NCBI RefSeq assembly: GCF_032051575.1
Contig: NZ_DAMBYD010000004.1
Span: 248,001 to 312,000 of the forward strand
Source of the DNA: Aminipila sp032051575
Lineage (GTDB): Bacteria; Bacillota; Clostridia; Peptostreptococcales; Anaerovoracaceae
Length of the DNA: 64,000 nt
Reading direction: 5' to 3'
Below, piece by piece: positions 17,801 to 25,177 of the stretch (position 1 is the stretch's first letter; each line of letters begins with the position of its first letter). Made by a program: the position numbers and the translations under genes. Under the pieces are notes generated by a model, which did not search any database, was not told the origin of the DNA, and saw only the letters and a program-made list of their open reading frames with translations.

Positions 17801-18289
17801 GGAGGACATAAATTGCTTGTCTTTTCGCAGTTTACTTCTATGCTGGAAATTATAGAGGGAGAACTAAGGAGTAAAAAGATAGCATATTACAAGCTTACAG
17901 GAAGTACGTCCAAAGAAAAACGTGCACAATTAGTGGAAGATTTTAATAATGAGTCTGAAGGATTGCAGGAAAATGAGGAGCATGTAAAAGTATTTTTAAT
18001 TTCTCTAAAAGCAGGAGGTACAGGATTAAACTTAACTGCTGCCGATGTGGTTATTCATTATGATCCATGGTGGAACATTGCAGCACAAAATCAGGCAACA
18101 GACCGGGCACATAGAATTGGGCAGCAGAAAAAGCTTCAGGTTTACAAAATCATTGCAGAGGGAACAATAGAAGAAAAAATATTAAAACTTCAGGAAAGTA
18201 AAAAGGATTTGGCAGAGGCTATTGTTACTGAAAATCACAATTTTATAACTAGTTTGTCTGGAAAAGATTTGATGGAGTTATTAATATAG
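14864..18289 (+). CDS. SWIM zinc-finger SNF2-family helicase
   Basis: 1,141 residues. A SWIM zinc finger at about 64-87 has the CxC...CxH pattern (CDC, then PCKHI). A long SNF2-associated region follows. The SNF2 ATPase starts near 655 with motif I DEMGLGKT near 680, DEAQ Walker B near 795 and TGTPIENRLSELW. The helicase C domain has SLKAGGTGLNLTAADV and DRAHRIGQ near 1085. This is the common bacterial SWIM-SNF2 architecture, a DNA translocase whose cellular role is poorly defined, perhaps transcription or repair. No methyltransferase, nuclease or other defence partner is adjacent, so a defence role is not supported. A -10-like TATAAT lies at 14780-14785. Confidence 0.93.
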   Translation: MNLIKIKKLTKNINTYEKGLKYYKYGKVQVVNKHLDEFTNLEHYYATVSGSELYDVEIICDAFGEIVKYDCDCIAFQSNSGPCKHIIGTLIEINAENSRETTQISFGKNEDNKNILSDRNALRLIDLYTHKNILAVETSINEAEPVKLIPKLTIGRNIVELSFTVGRKRQYVIKNVKNFCESMQREETVTYGKELVLTHHLSMFDDYSKKLVSYIMDRYNEIESYRNDSYFDANFGYDNTKRNIRIGPKNLDILMNLLKDQEINIAGQEYLRGRYAYSEGKDRWKRKRENSYKITEYTPKLEVSVEQTSLNEYLIKGSEYDFVVGKEYIYIADDYELWQTSKEFTEKMKNFIEILNLGDGKIYIAEKDMNAFFANVISQVQEYVEISSGREILEKFMPDKGKVKIYLDSPNSDTITSKLLCEYDEGVVFDIISEEQVFESWAGGQTEKALEGAKTVRDLVLEDRARILLTKYFDGYEKKSGILYFSGNDERIYEFVNVVTKGLTKIGSVFTTEKYRRIGNAVLPKASVGVKLESDLLKLDFDLDQFPIAELMGALEQYRHKKKYYRMKDGGFVDLNDKEFAELLSFVDDFGIVKSDLEKGSFEVPKYKALLLNSTLKNSKSIKFDRDGHFKSLIRGMSAIEDSDYDIPAGLTGTLRDYQKEGFQWLKTMTQFGFCGILADEMGLGKTLQIITLLKDAGESLTNGEESDGSDHIKDEEKKRLALVISPASLVLNWEREIQKFASDISVVSVIGTARERKQLIKEAKRETVILTSYDLLRRDLEHYQKIQFDYCIIDEAQYIKNYSTQNAKAVKLINSKQRFALTGTPIENRLSELWSIFDFLMPQYLFSYNKFKEKYEMAIVRDKDEEKMESLRRQVAPFMLRRLKKNVLKELPEKTETVIYAKMEGEQQKLYKANLAKAKLEIGREIKEGGFESNKIAILALLTRLRQICCHPALCYEDYRQGSNKLDACIEIIEEAISGGHKLLVFSQFTSMLEIIEGELRSKKIAYYKLTGSTSKEKRAQLVEDFNNESEGLQENEEHVKVFLISLKAGGTGLNLTAADVVIHYDPWWNIAAQNQATDRAHRIGQQKKLQVYKIIAEGTIEEKILKLQESKKDLAEAIVTENHNFITSLSGKDLMELLI

Positions 18290-18334
18290 TTGTGATATAA
18301 TTAACATAACGTTGTATCGAAAGGGGGAAAGCAT

Positions 18335-18817
18335 GTGTCATTAGAATCGGGAGCAGGATTCATTATAGGAAATTGGCCTGTTATATGGGTAATTGTTGCT
18401 ATAGTATTTGGAGTTATTGAAGCTGTAACTATGGGACTCACTACTATTTGGTTTTGTGGTGGGGCTGTAGTAGCTGCATTAGTGGCCATGGTTGGTGCTC
18501 CGCTGGGAGTACAGTTTGCGTTGTTTTTAATTGTGTCAATAGTTTTATTGTATTTTACAAGACCTATCGCACAAAGAAAATTGAATGTTGCAGTTGAAAA
18601 GACAAATTCGGATGCTTTAATTGGAGAAATTGGGTTTGTTACAAAAACTATTGAACCATTTTCTACAGGACAAGTGAAAATTGAAGGTAAAGAATGGACT
18701 GCTATTGCTGAAAATCGAGAACTGCTAATGGACAAGGATTTAAAGGTAATAGTTCGCAGCATTGAAGGCGTAAAGCTTGTAGTCATACCGGCAACAGAGC
18801 AGAATGCTGAAAAATAA
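18335..18817 (+). CDS. NfeD-like membrane protein
   Basis: 160 residues from a GTG start with AGGGGGAAA at 18321-18329; the ATG at 18333 is out of frame and closes after three codons. Two or three membrane segments occupy residues about 8-75, then comes a C-terminal OB-fold region (LIGEIGFVTKTIEPFSTGQVKIEGKE, shown here as LIGEIGFV to VKIEGKE) typical of short NfeD proteins. NfeD is nearly always paired with a stomatin/SPFH protein, and the next gene is one, 27 bases on. The pair is thought to work in membrane quality control or membrane microdomains. No protease domain is present, so this is the short form. Confidence 0.88.
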   Translation: MSLESGAGFIIGNWPVIWVIVAIVFGVIEAVTMGLTTIWFCGGAVVAALVAMVGAPLGVQFALFLIVSIVLLYFTRPIAQRKLNVAVEKTNSDALIGEIGFVTKTIEPFSTGQVKIEGKEWTAIAENRELLMDKDLKVIVRSIEGVKLVVIPATEQNAEK

Positions 18818-18844
18818 AAGGGTTAAATTTGGGAGGAAAAAATT

Positions 18845-19768
18845 ATGTTTGGTTATATTGGAGGATTATTATTATTAATAATTATTATTCTTTTACTGGT
18901 TACTAATATTCGAGTTGTACCTCAGGCTAAAGCCTATGTTGTGGAAAGATTGGGTGCATACAATGCTACTTGGCAGGTAGGTCTTCATTTTAAAATACCT
19001 CTTATTGATAAGATTTCAAGAAAAGTGTCCTTAAAGGAACACGTTATTGATTTCCCACCTCAGCCAGTTATCACAAAAGATAATGTAACTATGGAGATTG
19101 ATACCGTTATATATTTTCAAATAACAGATTCAAAACTTTATGCTTATGGTGTTGAAAATCCAATGGCTGCAATTGAAAATTTAACGGCTACTACACTTAG
19201 AAATATTATTGGTGAACTTGAACTGGATGGTACGCTTACCAGTCGTGAACATATAAATGGGAAAATAAGAGTGGTACTTGATGAAGCTACAGATGCATGG
19301 GGAATCAAAATTAACCGTGTAGAGGTAAAGAACATTACCCCTCCAAGAGATATTCAGGTTGCCATGGAAAAGCAGATGAGAGCAGAAAGAGAAAGAAGAG
19401 AAGCTATTATTCGTGCAGAGGGTGAAAAGAACTCAGCTATCCTTATTGCGGAAGGTCATAAAGAAGCGGTAATTCTTGAAGCAGAAGCTCAGAAGCAGTC
19501 AGTTATCCGTGCAGCTGAAGCTGAATCAGAATCAATTCTTATGGTGCAGAAGGCTACAGCGGATGGTATCAAAATGATTGTTGACTCCGCTCCAACTAAG
19601 GAAGTTCTTGCTATAAAGAGCTTAGAAGCTTTTGTAGCAGCAGCAGACGGAAAAGCAACGAAAATTATTATTCCTTCAGACATTCAGGGAATAGCTGGTC
19701 TTGCAACTTCTTTTTCAGAGTTGATTAAAGAGGATAAGAAGAGCGCACAGCCTAGAATTAATGGGTAA
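18845..19768 (+). CDS. SPFH/Band 7 stomatin-like protein (QmcA/YbbK type)
   Basis: 307 residues: an N-terminal membrane anchor at about 2-22, then a Band 7 domain (NIRVVPQAKAYVVERLGAY at its start, residues 21-200) and an Ala/Glu-rich coiled-coil region (AEGEKNSAILIAEGHKEA) leading to a C-terminal tail with IIIPSDIQGIAG. This fits stomatin/paraslipin proteins, which oligomerise on membranes. It is co-transcribed with the NfeD gene and ends at a strong terminator. Start is supported by GGGAGGAAAAA just upstream. Confidence 0.93.
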   Translation: MFGYIGGLLLLIIIILLLVTNIRVVPQAKAYVVERLGAYNATWQVGLHFKIPLIDKISRKVSLKEHVIDFPPQPVITKDNVTMEIDTVIYFQITDSKLYAYGVENPMAAIENLTATTLRNIIGELELDGTLTSREHINGKIRVVLDEATDAWGIKINRVEVKNITPPRDIQVAMEKQMRAERERREAIIRAEGEKNSAILIAEGHKEAVILEAEAQKQSVIRAAEAESESILMVQKATADGIKMIVDSAPTKEVLAIKSLEAFVAAADGKATKIIIPSDIQGIAGLATSFSELIKEDKKSAQPRING

Positions 19769-19786
19769 TTAGGAAATATAAGAACT

Positions 19787-19819
19787 ACGGTATAGCTATA
19801 TGGCTATACCGTTTTTTTT
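19787..19819 (+). terminator. Rho-independent terminator of the NfeD-stomatin operon
   Basis: ACGGTATAGC at 19787-19796 and GCTATACCGT at 19803-19812 form a 10-bp perfect stem with a 6-base loop, followed by eight T. Confidence 0.95.
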
Positions 19820-19976
19820 ATAGGAGGAGCGCAGCTAGATTTTTGTATAAGTAAAACCTATTTATCAAATATTAAAATAATATAGAATATAATGTCGAAA
19901 AATGTTGTAGGAATCCCCACATTATGGTATTGTAGACTAATATTAATTAGTTTTTAGCATGGTGGAGGTAGCCGAC

Positions 19977-21941
19977 ATGAATACTATCAAATCGAAAATA
20001 CTTACAGCAATTATACTATTAGTTTCAGTTTCTCTGGTTATAGTAGGAGGAACTTCTATTTTATTGAATTATAATAGTACAGTTAGTTTACTGGAACAGG
20101 TTATGCTAGAATCCTCTAAACTGGCATCAGATCGTGTTTCAAAAGAATTGGTTTCGTATCAGAATATAGCTATTGAGGCAGGAAGTGTTGCCAGGCTTGC
20201 AAATTCAGAAACCCCAATTACGGACAAGGAAAATTTAATAGATCAAAAGGCTAAAACTTATGGATTTCAAAGAGGAAATATTTTAGATGCAACTGGAAAA
20301 AGTATCTTTGATGGCAAAGATTATAGTGATAGAGAATACTTTCAAATGGGTATGGATGGTAAAGCATTTATTTCCACACCGCTTATAAGTAAAACAACTG
20401 GAGAGCTTACTATAGTTATAGCGGCACCCCTTTGGGAATCTGGAATCCCAGGGACCAAAGTAGTAGGGGTTGTTTATTTTATTCCAAAAGAAACATTCTT
20501 GAATGATATAATGGCATCAATTAATATTAGTAAACATTCAGAGGCATATATGATAGATGCAGAAGGTGATACAATAGCTGACGTTGATTTAGATACCATT
20601 AAAAATAATGAAAACATAGAAAAAATGGCAAAGACGGATTCCAGCCTTAAAGAACAGGCGGATTTACATGCGAAGATGAAATCAGGAAAAGGTGGTTTTG
20701 ATACATATAAAATTAATGGAGATAAAAGAATTCTTGCTTATGAGCCAGTAGAAAGCAGGGAAGGATGGACCATAGGCATTTCAGCTCCACTAAAAGACTT
20801 TATGTCAGCAACGATGCGATCCCTAATAGCTACTGGCATTTTATTGGTGGTGTCTATGGTAATAGCCGCAATTATTGCTATTAAGGTAGCAAATAAGATT
20901 TCAAATCCAATTAAAATTTGCGTAGATCGATTAAAACAATTGGCTGAGGGAGACCTTAAAACAGAGGTACCTGAGATAACAACTAAGGATGAAACAGGTA
21001 TACTGGCAGAAGCAACGGGAAAAATCGTTAAGGATTTAAATGATATAATTGTAGATTTAGCCAGACAGCTTACAGGAATTGCAAATGGTGATTTGACTAT
21101 GAAAGCAATGATAACATACCCTGGGGATTTTGCAGAACTACAGCAGTCATTAGAAAAGGTGTCAGATGATTTAAATGAGACTTTAGAACAGATTAATCAG
21201 GCGGCAGAACAAGTTTCTGTAGGTGCAGATCAAATGTCATCTGGAGCACAGGCTCTTTCACAGGGAACTATGGAGCAAGCAAGCAGCATTGAGGAGTTGT
21301 CAGCAACTATAATGGAGATTTCTGATAAGGTAACTACTAATGCAGACATTTCAAAAGTTGCAAATCAGCTTTCAAATGAAACAAGCGAGGAAGTTCAAAA
21401 TGGTAATCAGCACATGCTGAAGATGACCCAGGCTATGACTGAAATATCAGAAACCTCTGGGGAAATCGGTAAAATTATAAATACCATAGAAGATATTGCT
21501 TTCCAAACAAATATATTGGCACTAAATGCAGCCGTAGAAGCTGCTCGTGCCGGACAAGCTGGAAAAGGATTTGCTGTTGTTGCAGATGAAGTACGTAATT
21601 TAGCACAAAAGTCGGCAGAGGCAGCTAAGAATACAACAACTTTAATTGAAAGTGCTGTTTCCGCAGTTAAATATGGTACGGGAATTGCGGATGCTACAGC
21701 TAAATCACTAGAAGTAATTGTGGAAAAGTCTAGTGGCGTAACAGAGCAATTACAGAAAATAACTGCGGCATCTGTTGAACAGGCTGATGCAATAAGCCAG
21801 GTAACCCAGGGTGTTGATCAAATCTCATTTGTAGTTCAAACTAATTCTGCAACAGCGGAGGAAAGTGCGGCAACCAGTGAAGAATTAAATGCACAGGCAC
21901 AGATGTTGAAGAGTCTGGTAGATAAATTTAATTTAAGATAG
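19977..21941 (+). CDS. Methyl-accepting chemotaxis protein
   Basis: About 654 residues from ATG 19977, chosen because GGAGG lies 9 bases upstream; an ATG 18 bases earlier would place that site inside the gene. A membrane segment at about 10-30 precedes a Cache-type periplasmic-side sensor domain (about 35-275), then a second segment (about 280-300), HAMP, and the signalling domain with the conserved hairpin tip EDIAFQTNILALNAAVEAAR near 500. It senses a small ligand outside the cell and signals to CheA. There is an Ala/Gln-rich run (QVSVGADQMSSGAQALSQGT) typical of the adaptation helices. No che genes are in the window. Ligand unknown. Confidence 0.94.
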   Translation: MNTIKSKILTAIILLVSVSLVIVGGTSILLNYNSTVSLLEQVMLESSKLASDRVSKELVSYQNIAIEAGSVARLANSETPITDKENLIDQKAKTYGFQRGNILDATGKSIFDGKDYSDREYFQMGMDGKAFISTPLISKTTGELTIVIAAPLWESGIPGTKVVGVVYFIPKETFLNDIMASINISKHSEAYMIDAEGDTIADVDLDTIKNNENIEKMAKTDSSLKEQADLHAKMKSGKGGFDTYKINGDKRILAYEPVESREGWTIGISAPLKDFMSATMRSLIATGILLVVSMVIAAIIAIKVANKISNPIKICVDRLKQLAEGDLKTEVPEITTKDETGILAEATGKIVKDLNDIIVDLARQLTGIANGDLTMKAMITYPGDFAELQQSLEKVSDDLNETLEQINQAAEQVSVGADQMSSGAQALSQGTMEQASSIEELSATIMEISDKVTTNADISKVANQLSNETSEEVQNGNQHMLKMTQAMTEISETSGEIGKIINTIEDIAFQTNILALNAAVEAARAGQAGKGFAVVADEVRNLAQKSAEAAKNTTTLIESAVSAVKYGTGIADATAKSLEVIVEKSSGVTEQLQKITAASVEQADAISQVTQGVDQISFVVQTNSATAEESAATSEELNAQAQMLKSLVDKFNLR

Positions 21942-21986
21942 GATTGCACTTGTATTTATAAATCGAATACAGTGTTAATCAATATT

Positions 21987-22016
21987 AAAAGGAGGAAATC
22001 GTTTCCTCCTTTTATT
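21987..22016 (+). terminator. Rho-independent terminator after the chemoreceptor gene
   Basis: AAAAGGAGGAAA at 21987-21998 pairs with TTTCCTCCTTTT at 22002-22013 around a 3-base loop. The stem ends in its own T run, and the opposing methyltransferase gene converges on it, so it may serve both strands. Confidence 0.88.
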
Positions 22017-22024
22017 GTATACCT

Positions 22025-22690
22025 TTATTTGATACATCTAAAATACACGATAGATTTCATAATATAAATCTCCATTTTTGTGTATAATTTATCAAGTATT
22101 TTGGGTACTTCATCTTTAGTATAAAATGGTGGTGTAAACCATCCTTTGGGCATTAGGACTTTAGTTACTATAAAATCTGTTGTTTTACGTTCTCCGCTAA
22201 TGTAAAAACAACCACAAAATATACCGTCTTTTTTAAGAACTCTTGCAGTTTCTTTAAATGCAGTTTCCTTGTTAGGAAATGCATGAAATCCATTCATGGA
22301 AAGAACCAAATCAAAACTACCTGTTTCAAAAGGCAGATTGGACACATCCCCTTGTACACATTTAATATTGTTGATTTTCAAGTCTTTGAAACGTTTTTCT
22401 GCCTGCGAGAGCATATCGGTAGAATAGTCTAATGCAGTAATATCAGCGTTTTTAATCGTTTTATATTTACTTGAAGTAAATACTGCTGTTCCTACTGGTA
22501 CATCAAGCATTTTACCATTGAAGTCATTTGGAATAAAAGAAAGCAGTGTTGGTACGTAATCCTCATCTTTCATACCCCAAGCCAATTTATTATAGGCTTT
22601 TGACCAGAAACTATTTGCAGTCAAAACATCGTCATAAATATGTTTAGATTCTTTATATGCATCTTTAATTTTATTCTCTATATCCTTCAT
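22025..22690 (-). CDS. Class I SAM-dependent methyltransferase
   Basis: About 221 residues from ATG 22690, which has GGGGGTGA upstream on the minus strand; an ATG 36 bases earlier has no site. The Rossmann motif I is MLDVPVGTAVFTS, slightly unusual because the normal E/DxGxGxG reads DVPVGTA. Motifs further on are DYSTDML, QGDVSNLPFETGSFDLVLSM and EtaRVLKKDGIFCG. This is the Methyltransf_11/25 type acting on a small molecule, cofactor or lipid, unidentified. It is a single gene facing the chemoreceptor gene and divergent from the cobalamin riboswitch operon. Confidence 0.85.
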   Translation of the reverse strand: MKDIENKIKDAYKESKHIYDDVLTANSFWSKAYNKLAWGMKDEDYVPTLLSFIPNDFNGKMLDVPVGTAVFTSSKYKTIKNADITALDYSTDMLSQAEKRFKDLKINNIKCVQGDVSNLPFETGSFDLVLSMNGFHAFPNKETAFKETARVLKKDGIFCGCFYISGERKTTDFIVTKVLMPKGWFTPPFYTKDEVPKILDKLYTKMEIYIMKSIVYFRCIK

Positions 22691-22781
22691 AGAAATCACC
22701 CCCATCCATACATCTATATTGTACATTAAATTGTAGTAAAATTTTAGACTAATTGTATATTTTTTTATTTTAAGAAAAATG

Positions 22782-22810
22782 TTGAAATATGAGAATTAAA
22801 GTGATATGAT
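22782..22810 (+). promoter_or_regulatory. Sigma-A promoter of the cobalamin riboswitch transcript
   Basis: TTGAAA at 22782-22787 and TATGAT at 22805-22810 have the ideal 17-base spacing. Transcription would begin near 22817, about 100 bases before the riboswitch core, and run toward the two surface-protein genes. Confidence 0.75.
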
Positions 22811-22915
22811 AGTTGAAAATAACATAAATATTTCCAATTTGTATATATTTATGAAGTTTCGACATTATAATACAAAATTCGACAAAAGCAATAAAGTAAA
22901 AATTAAATAAAAATC

Positions 22916-23105
22916 TATGTCTGCCGGCGGAAGCCGACAGCTAAGAGGGAAGCCGGTGAAAGTCCGGCACGGACCCGCCGCTGTAAACGAGGAGTTCTTG
23001 ACCATTCATTTGCAAGATGAAAAACGACCACTGGAAGCAAATAAAACTTTTGGGAAGGAGGACAAGAATGTAGATACGTAAGTCAGAAGACCTGCATGGA
23101 TGAGA
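22916..23105 (+). promoter_or_regulatory. Cobalamin (adenosylcobalamin-class) riboswitch
   Basis: The conserved core is readable: AGAGGGAAGCCGGTGAAAGT from 22944, then CGGACCCGCCGCTGTAA to 22986, matching the AGGGAA-GGTGAAA-CCCGCCACTGTAA consensus, and the B12 box AAGTCAGAAGACCTGC at 23080-23095. A GC-rich hairpin (22920-22939) lies 5' of the core. The element is on the plus strand, is followed by an intrinsic terminator at 23193-23224, and then by the beta-propeller gene. In this family cobalamin binding normally switches expression off, so the downstream genes should be made when corrinoid is scarce. The exact ends of the aptamer are approximate. Confidence 0.95.
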
Positions 23106-23192
23106 TTCAAAACCGGTTACGAGGTAAATGACCAGGGGATAGTATTTTTAAAAACATTTTTTAGAATACATTAAAGAAAAACAGTGAAAACG

Positions 23193-23224
23193 GACTGTGG
23201 CATATTTCGCCACGGTCTTTTTTT
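23193..23224 (+). terminator. Intrinsic terminator downstream of the cobalamin riboswitch (expression platform)
   Basis: GACTGTGGC at 23193-23201 and GCCACGGTC at 23209-23217 form a 9-bp stem with one G-U pair and a 7-base loop, followed by seven T. It is about 95 bases after the B12 box and before any gene, as expected for riboswitch-controlled premature termination. The competing antiterminator was not resolved by eye. Confidence 0.88.
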
Positions 23225-23268
23225 GTGTTTAATTAGAAAGCAAATTTTGTTTATATAAAGCAAAGGGG

Positions 23269-23358
23269 GTGATTGTCATAAAAAAAAGAAGTACGGCAAT
23301 TTTGCTGTATGGATATTTATCTTATCATCTTAAATTAAAGGAGGACCAAAAGAAATGA
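23269..23358 (+). CDS. Possible 29-codon leader ORF overlapping the propeller gene start
   Basis: A GTG at 23269 (or the ATA codon at 23278, well spaced after the strong site AAAGGGGGTGAT) opens a short frame containing KKRSTAILLYGYLSYHLK and stopping at TGA 23356-23358, which overlaps the ATGATG start of the next gene. The ribosome-binding sequence is excellent but no standard start codon sits at ideal distance. It may be a coupling leader peptide, a decayed gene start, or chance. Not recognised. Confidence 0.25.
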   Translation: MIVIKKRSTAILLYGYLSYHLKLKEDQKK

Positions 23359-25067
23359 TGAAATTAAAGTTAAGAAAACCATTAGCGGTGCTTATGATTA
23401 TAGCTATGGTCATGAGCATGGGGCTGACTGCCTATGCTGCAGACTGGCCAACCTATCAGGGAAATGATATTCACAACGGGATTATCAATGCAGCACCAAC
23501 CAACGGAAGTCCAAATGTCACACGTATTGATCTGCCGAAAAATGGATCCGGTTGGGATGGTGTGGATTCAGCAGCTGTTATGGAAACCAGAAATGGAAAT
23601 ACCTTTGCTTATATACTTTATGACGGATATAAAGTTGCAAATGATAAGGGGGGCGGCAGACTAGCTAAAATTGACTGTACGGCATCTACTCCACAGGTAG
23701 TATGGGAAAAGCAGATTACCCAAAGTTCAGGATTCCAACTATCTTCTCCTTACCTGGATACTGAAAACCGATGCATCTATGTGGGGGCATCCGGATTTAA
23801 TCAGAAAGCAAATAACGATGAGCTGACATTGACTGGAGGAGCAATCACAGATTGGTCTGTATCTTCTGCAGGAACAAATTTGGAAAATGGTAAGGTTGTT
23901 GTTTCAGGTAACCAAACTGTTACTTTGACTCAGACAAATACTAATTTAACTAGTGGTGAGACTCATCGTTCTGCCACTGGAGTAAAAATCAACGGAAGCA
24001 ATGTAAATATGATTATTACTGCTAAGCTTAACGGTACTATAGTAGGAAGTAAGACATTAAACGCTTCTAGCCTAATCGATGGACATTACTATCTGAATGA
24101 TAATTTCCAATCTACGGCAGAATCCGCTGTAAATACTGGGATAAATAATACGCTGGAATTTACCTATGAAATTTCAGGAAATGACAGCAATACAGTGGAG
24201 ATTGAATATTGCCAGTTGTATGAACAGAACAGTTCTATTACAAAAGTAACAAATATTGACGGAGAACCTACTACAGAATGGTCTTTAGCCGTGCCAAACA
24301 ATGCACAGATCAATACTCCTATAGTAAAGAATGGGGCTTATCTGTATTTTGGAACATGGTCAGGAAATGCAGGAACATATTATCAGTATGACATGGATAA
24401 TGAAGAGTTAAAAGAATTTAATCCAGGTAACGGTGGTTTTTATTGGGCTGGTGCTGTTGTAGATGGATCGTATGTTTACTTTGGTGGAGATAAAGGCTAT
24501 CTATATGCTCGTCCAGTAGGTAATAATTTTGATAATAATTCAGAAGGAAGCGTTATTAATTTATCCACTATAGGTGGAGTAGAATCAGGGAATGTGCGCA
24601 GCACCATTTCTTTGGTAGACGGACATCTTTACTTTACCAGCCAGGGTGGTTATTTATGGAGCTTTACTCCTGGAGCAGGAACACCAACCTTAGACTGGAA
24701 AGCTCAGCTAGCAGGAACTTCTACTTCTACCCCAACGGTAGTAGGAGATAATATCTATGTAGGATACTACAGTGGATTTAGTGCTGGAGGTGTTCAGAAG
24801 GTAGCCAAAACAGGAAACCATGAAGTTTCTACCGTAGCAACACCAGGACCAGTACAAAGTTCTGTATTGGTATATACAAACGGTGGAGTAGATTACCTGT
24901 ATTTTAATACAAATTCTGGGACTGGAGCAGGCTATTGTTTCAATGGAAGCAATGGAACAAAAGTATGGCAGACACCGGGAGATACCTATGCATTGCAGGG
25001 TATGGCTTCCAGCGGAGGTGTGCTGACTTTTGGAAATGATTATGATCATTTCTATGTTGTACAATAA
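23355..25067 (+). CDS. Secreted PQQ-like beta-propeller repeat protein under cobalamin riboswitch control
   Basis: 570 residues with a signal peptide: basic MMKLKLRKP, hydrophobic core, cleavage likely after AYA near residue 29, giving mature ADWPTYQG. WPTYQGNDIHNG is the typical opening blade of PQQ-like propellers. Later blades show VVWEKQI, TEWSLAV, LDWKAQL, KVWQTPG with intervening YVGxxSG/YFGG turns. Residues about 155-290 break the propeller pattern with a Thr/Asn-rich stretch that looks like an inserted beta-sandwich. No lipobox, sortase signal or membrane anchor is visible, so it is probably secreted or held by its partner. It is the first main gene behind the riboswitch. A role in extracellular corrinoid capture is inference from regulation alone; the heme/PQQ-type enzymatic activity is not supported. 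Confidence 0.88.
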   Translation: MMKLKLRKPLAVLMIIAMVMSMGLTAYAADWPTYQGNDIHNGIINAAPTNGSPNVTRIDLPKNGSGWDGVDSAAVMETRNGNTFAYILYDGYKVANDKGGGRLAKIDCTASTPQVVWEKQITQSSGFQLSSPYLDTENRCIYVGASGFNQKANNDELTLTGGAITDWSVSSAGTNLENGKVVVSGNQTVTLTQTNTNLTSGETHRSATGVKINGSNVNMIITAKLNGTIVGSKTLNASSLIDGHYYLNDNFQSTAESAVNTGINNTLEFTYEISGNDSNTVEIEYCQLYEQNSSITKVTNIDGEPTTEWSLAVPNNAQINTPIVKNGAYLYFGTWSGNAGTYYQYDMDNEELKEFNPGNGGFYWAGAVVDGSYVYFGGDKGYLYARPVGNNFDNNSEGSVINLSTIGGVESGNVRSTISLVDGHLYFTSQGGYLWSFTPGAGTPTLDWKAQLAGTSTSTPTVVGDNIYVGYYSGFSAGGVQKVAKTGNHEVSTVATPGPVQSSVLVYTNGGVDYLYFNTNSGTGAGYCFNGSNGTKVWQTPGDTYALQGMASSGGVLTFGNDYDHFYVVQ

Positions 25068-25111
25068 GGATTGATAGATAGGATAATCTGAGCAACTGTA
25101 CAAAATCAGAG

Positions 25112-25156
25112 AAGGATGTGCCCCCCCGCCTAAGGTGACGGACACATCCTTATTTT
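25112..25156 (+). terminator. Terminator-like hairpin between the propeller and giant surface protein genes
   Basis: AAGGATGTG at 25112-25120 pairs with CACATCCTT at 25143-25151; inside are a run of seven C and a CCGCC...GG/CCG region, and TATTTT follows. The T run is weak, so it may only partly stop transcription and lower expression of the very long downstream gene relative to the propeller gene. Confidence 0.6.
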
Positions 25157-25177
25157 AAGTAGAGGATGGTAAAAACA

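Noticed and set aside
14864..18289. SNF2 helicase as part of a DISARM-like or other defence island
   Set aside because: No methyltransferase, nuclease, phospholipase or other partner is adjacent; neighbours are housekeeping genes.
18301..18786. 161-codon minus-strand frame opposite the NfeD-like gene
   Set aside because: The plus-strand gene has a strong ribosome binding site and the expected stomatin neighbour.
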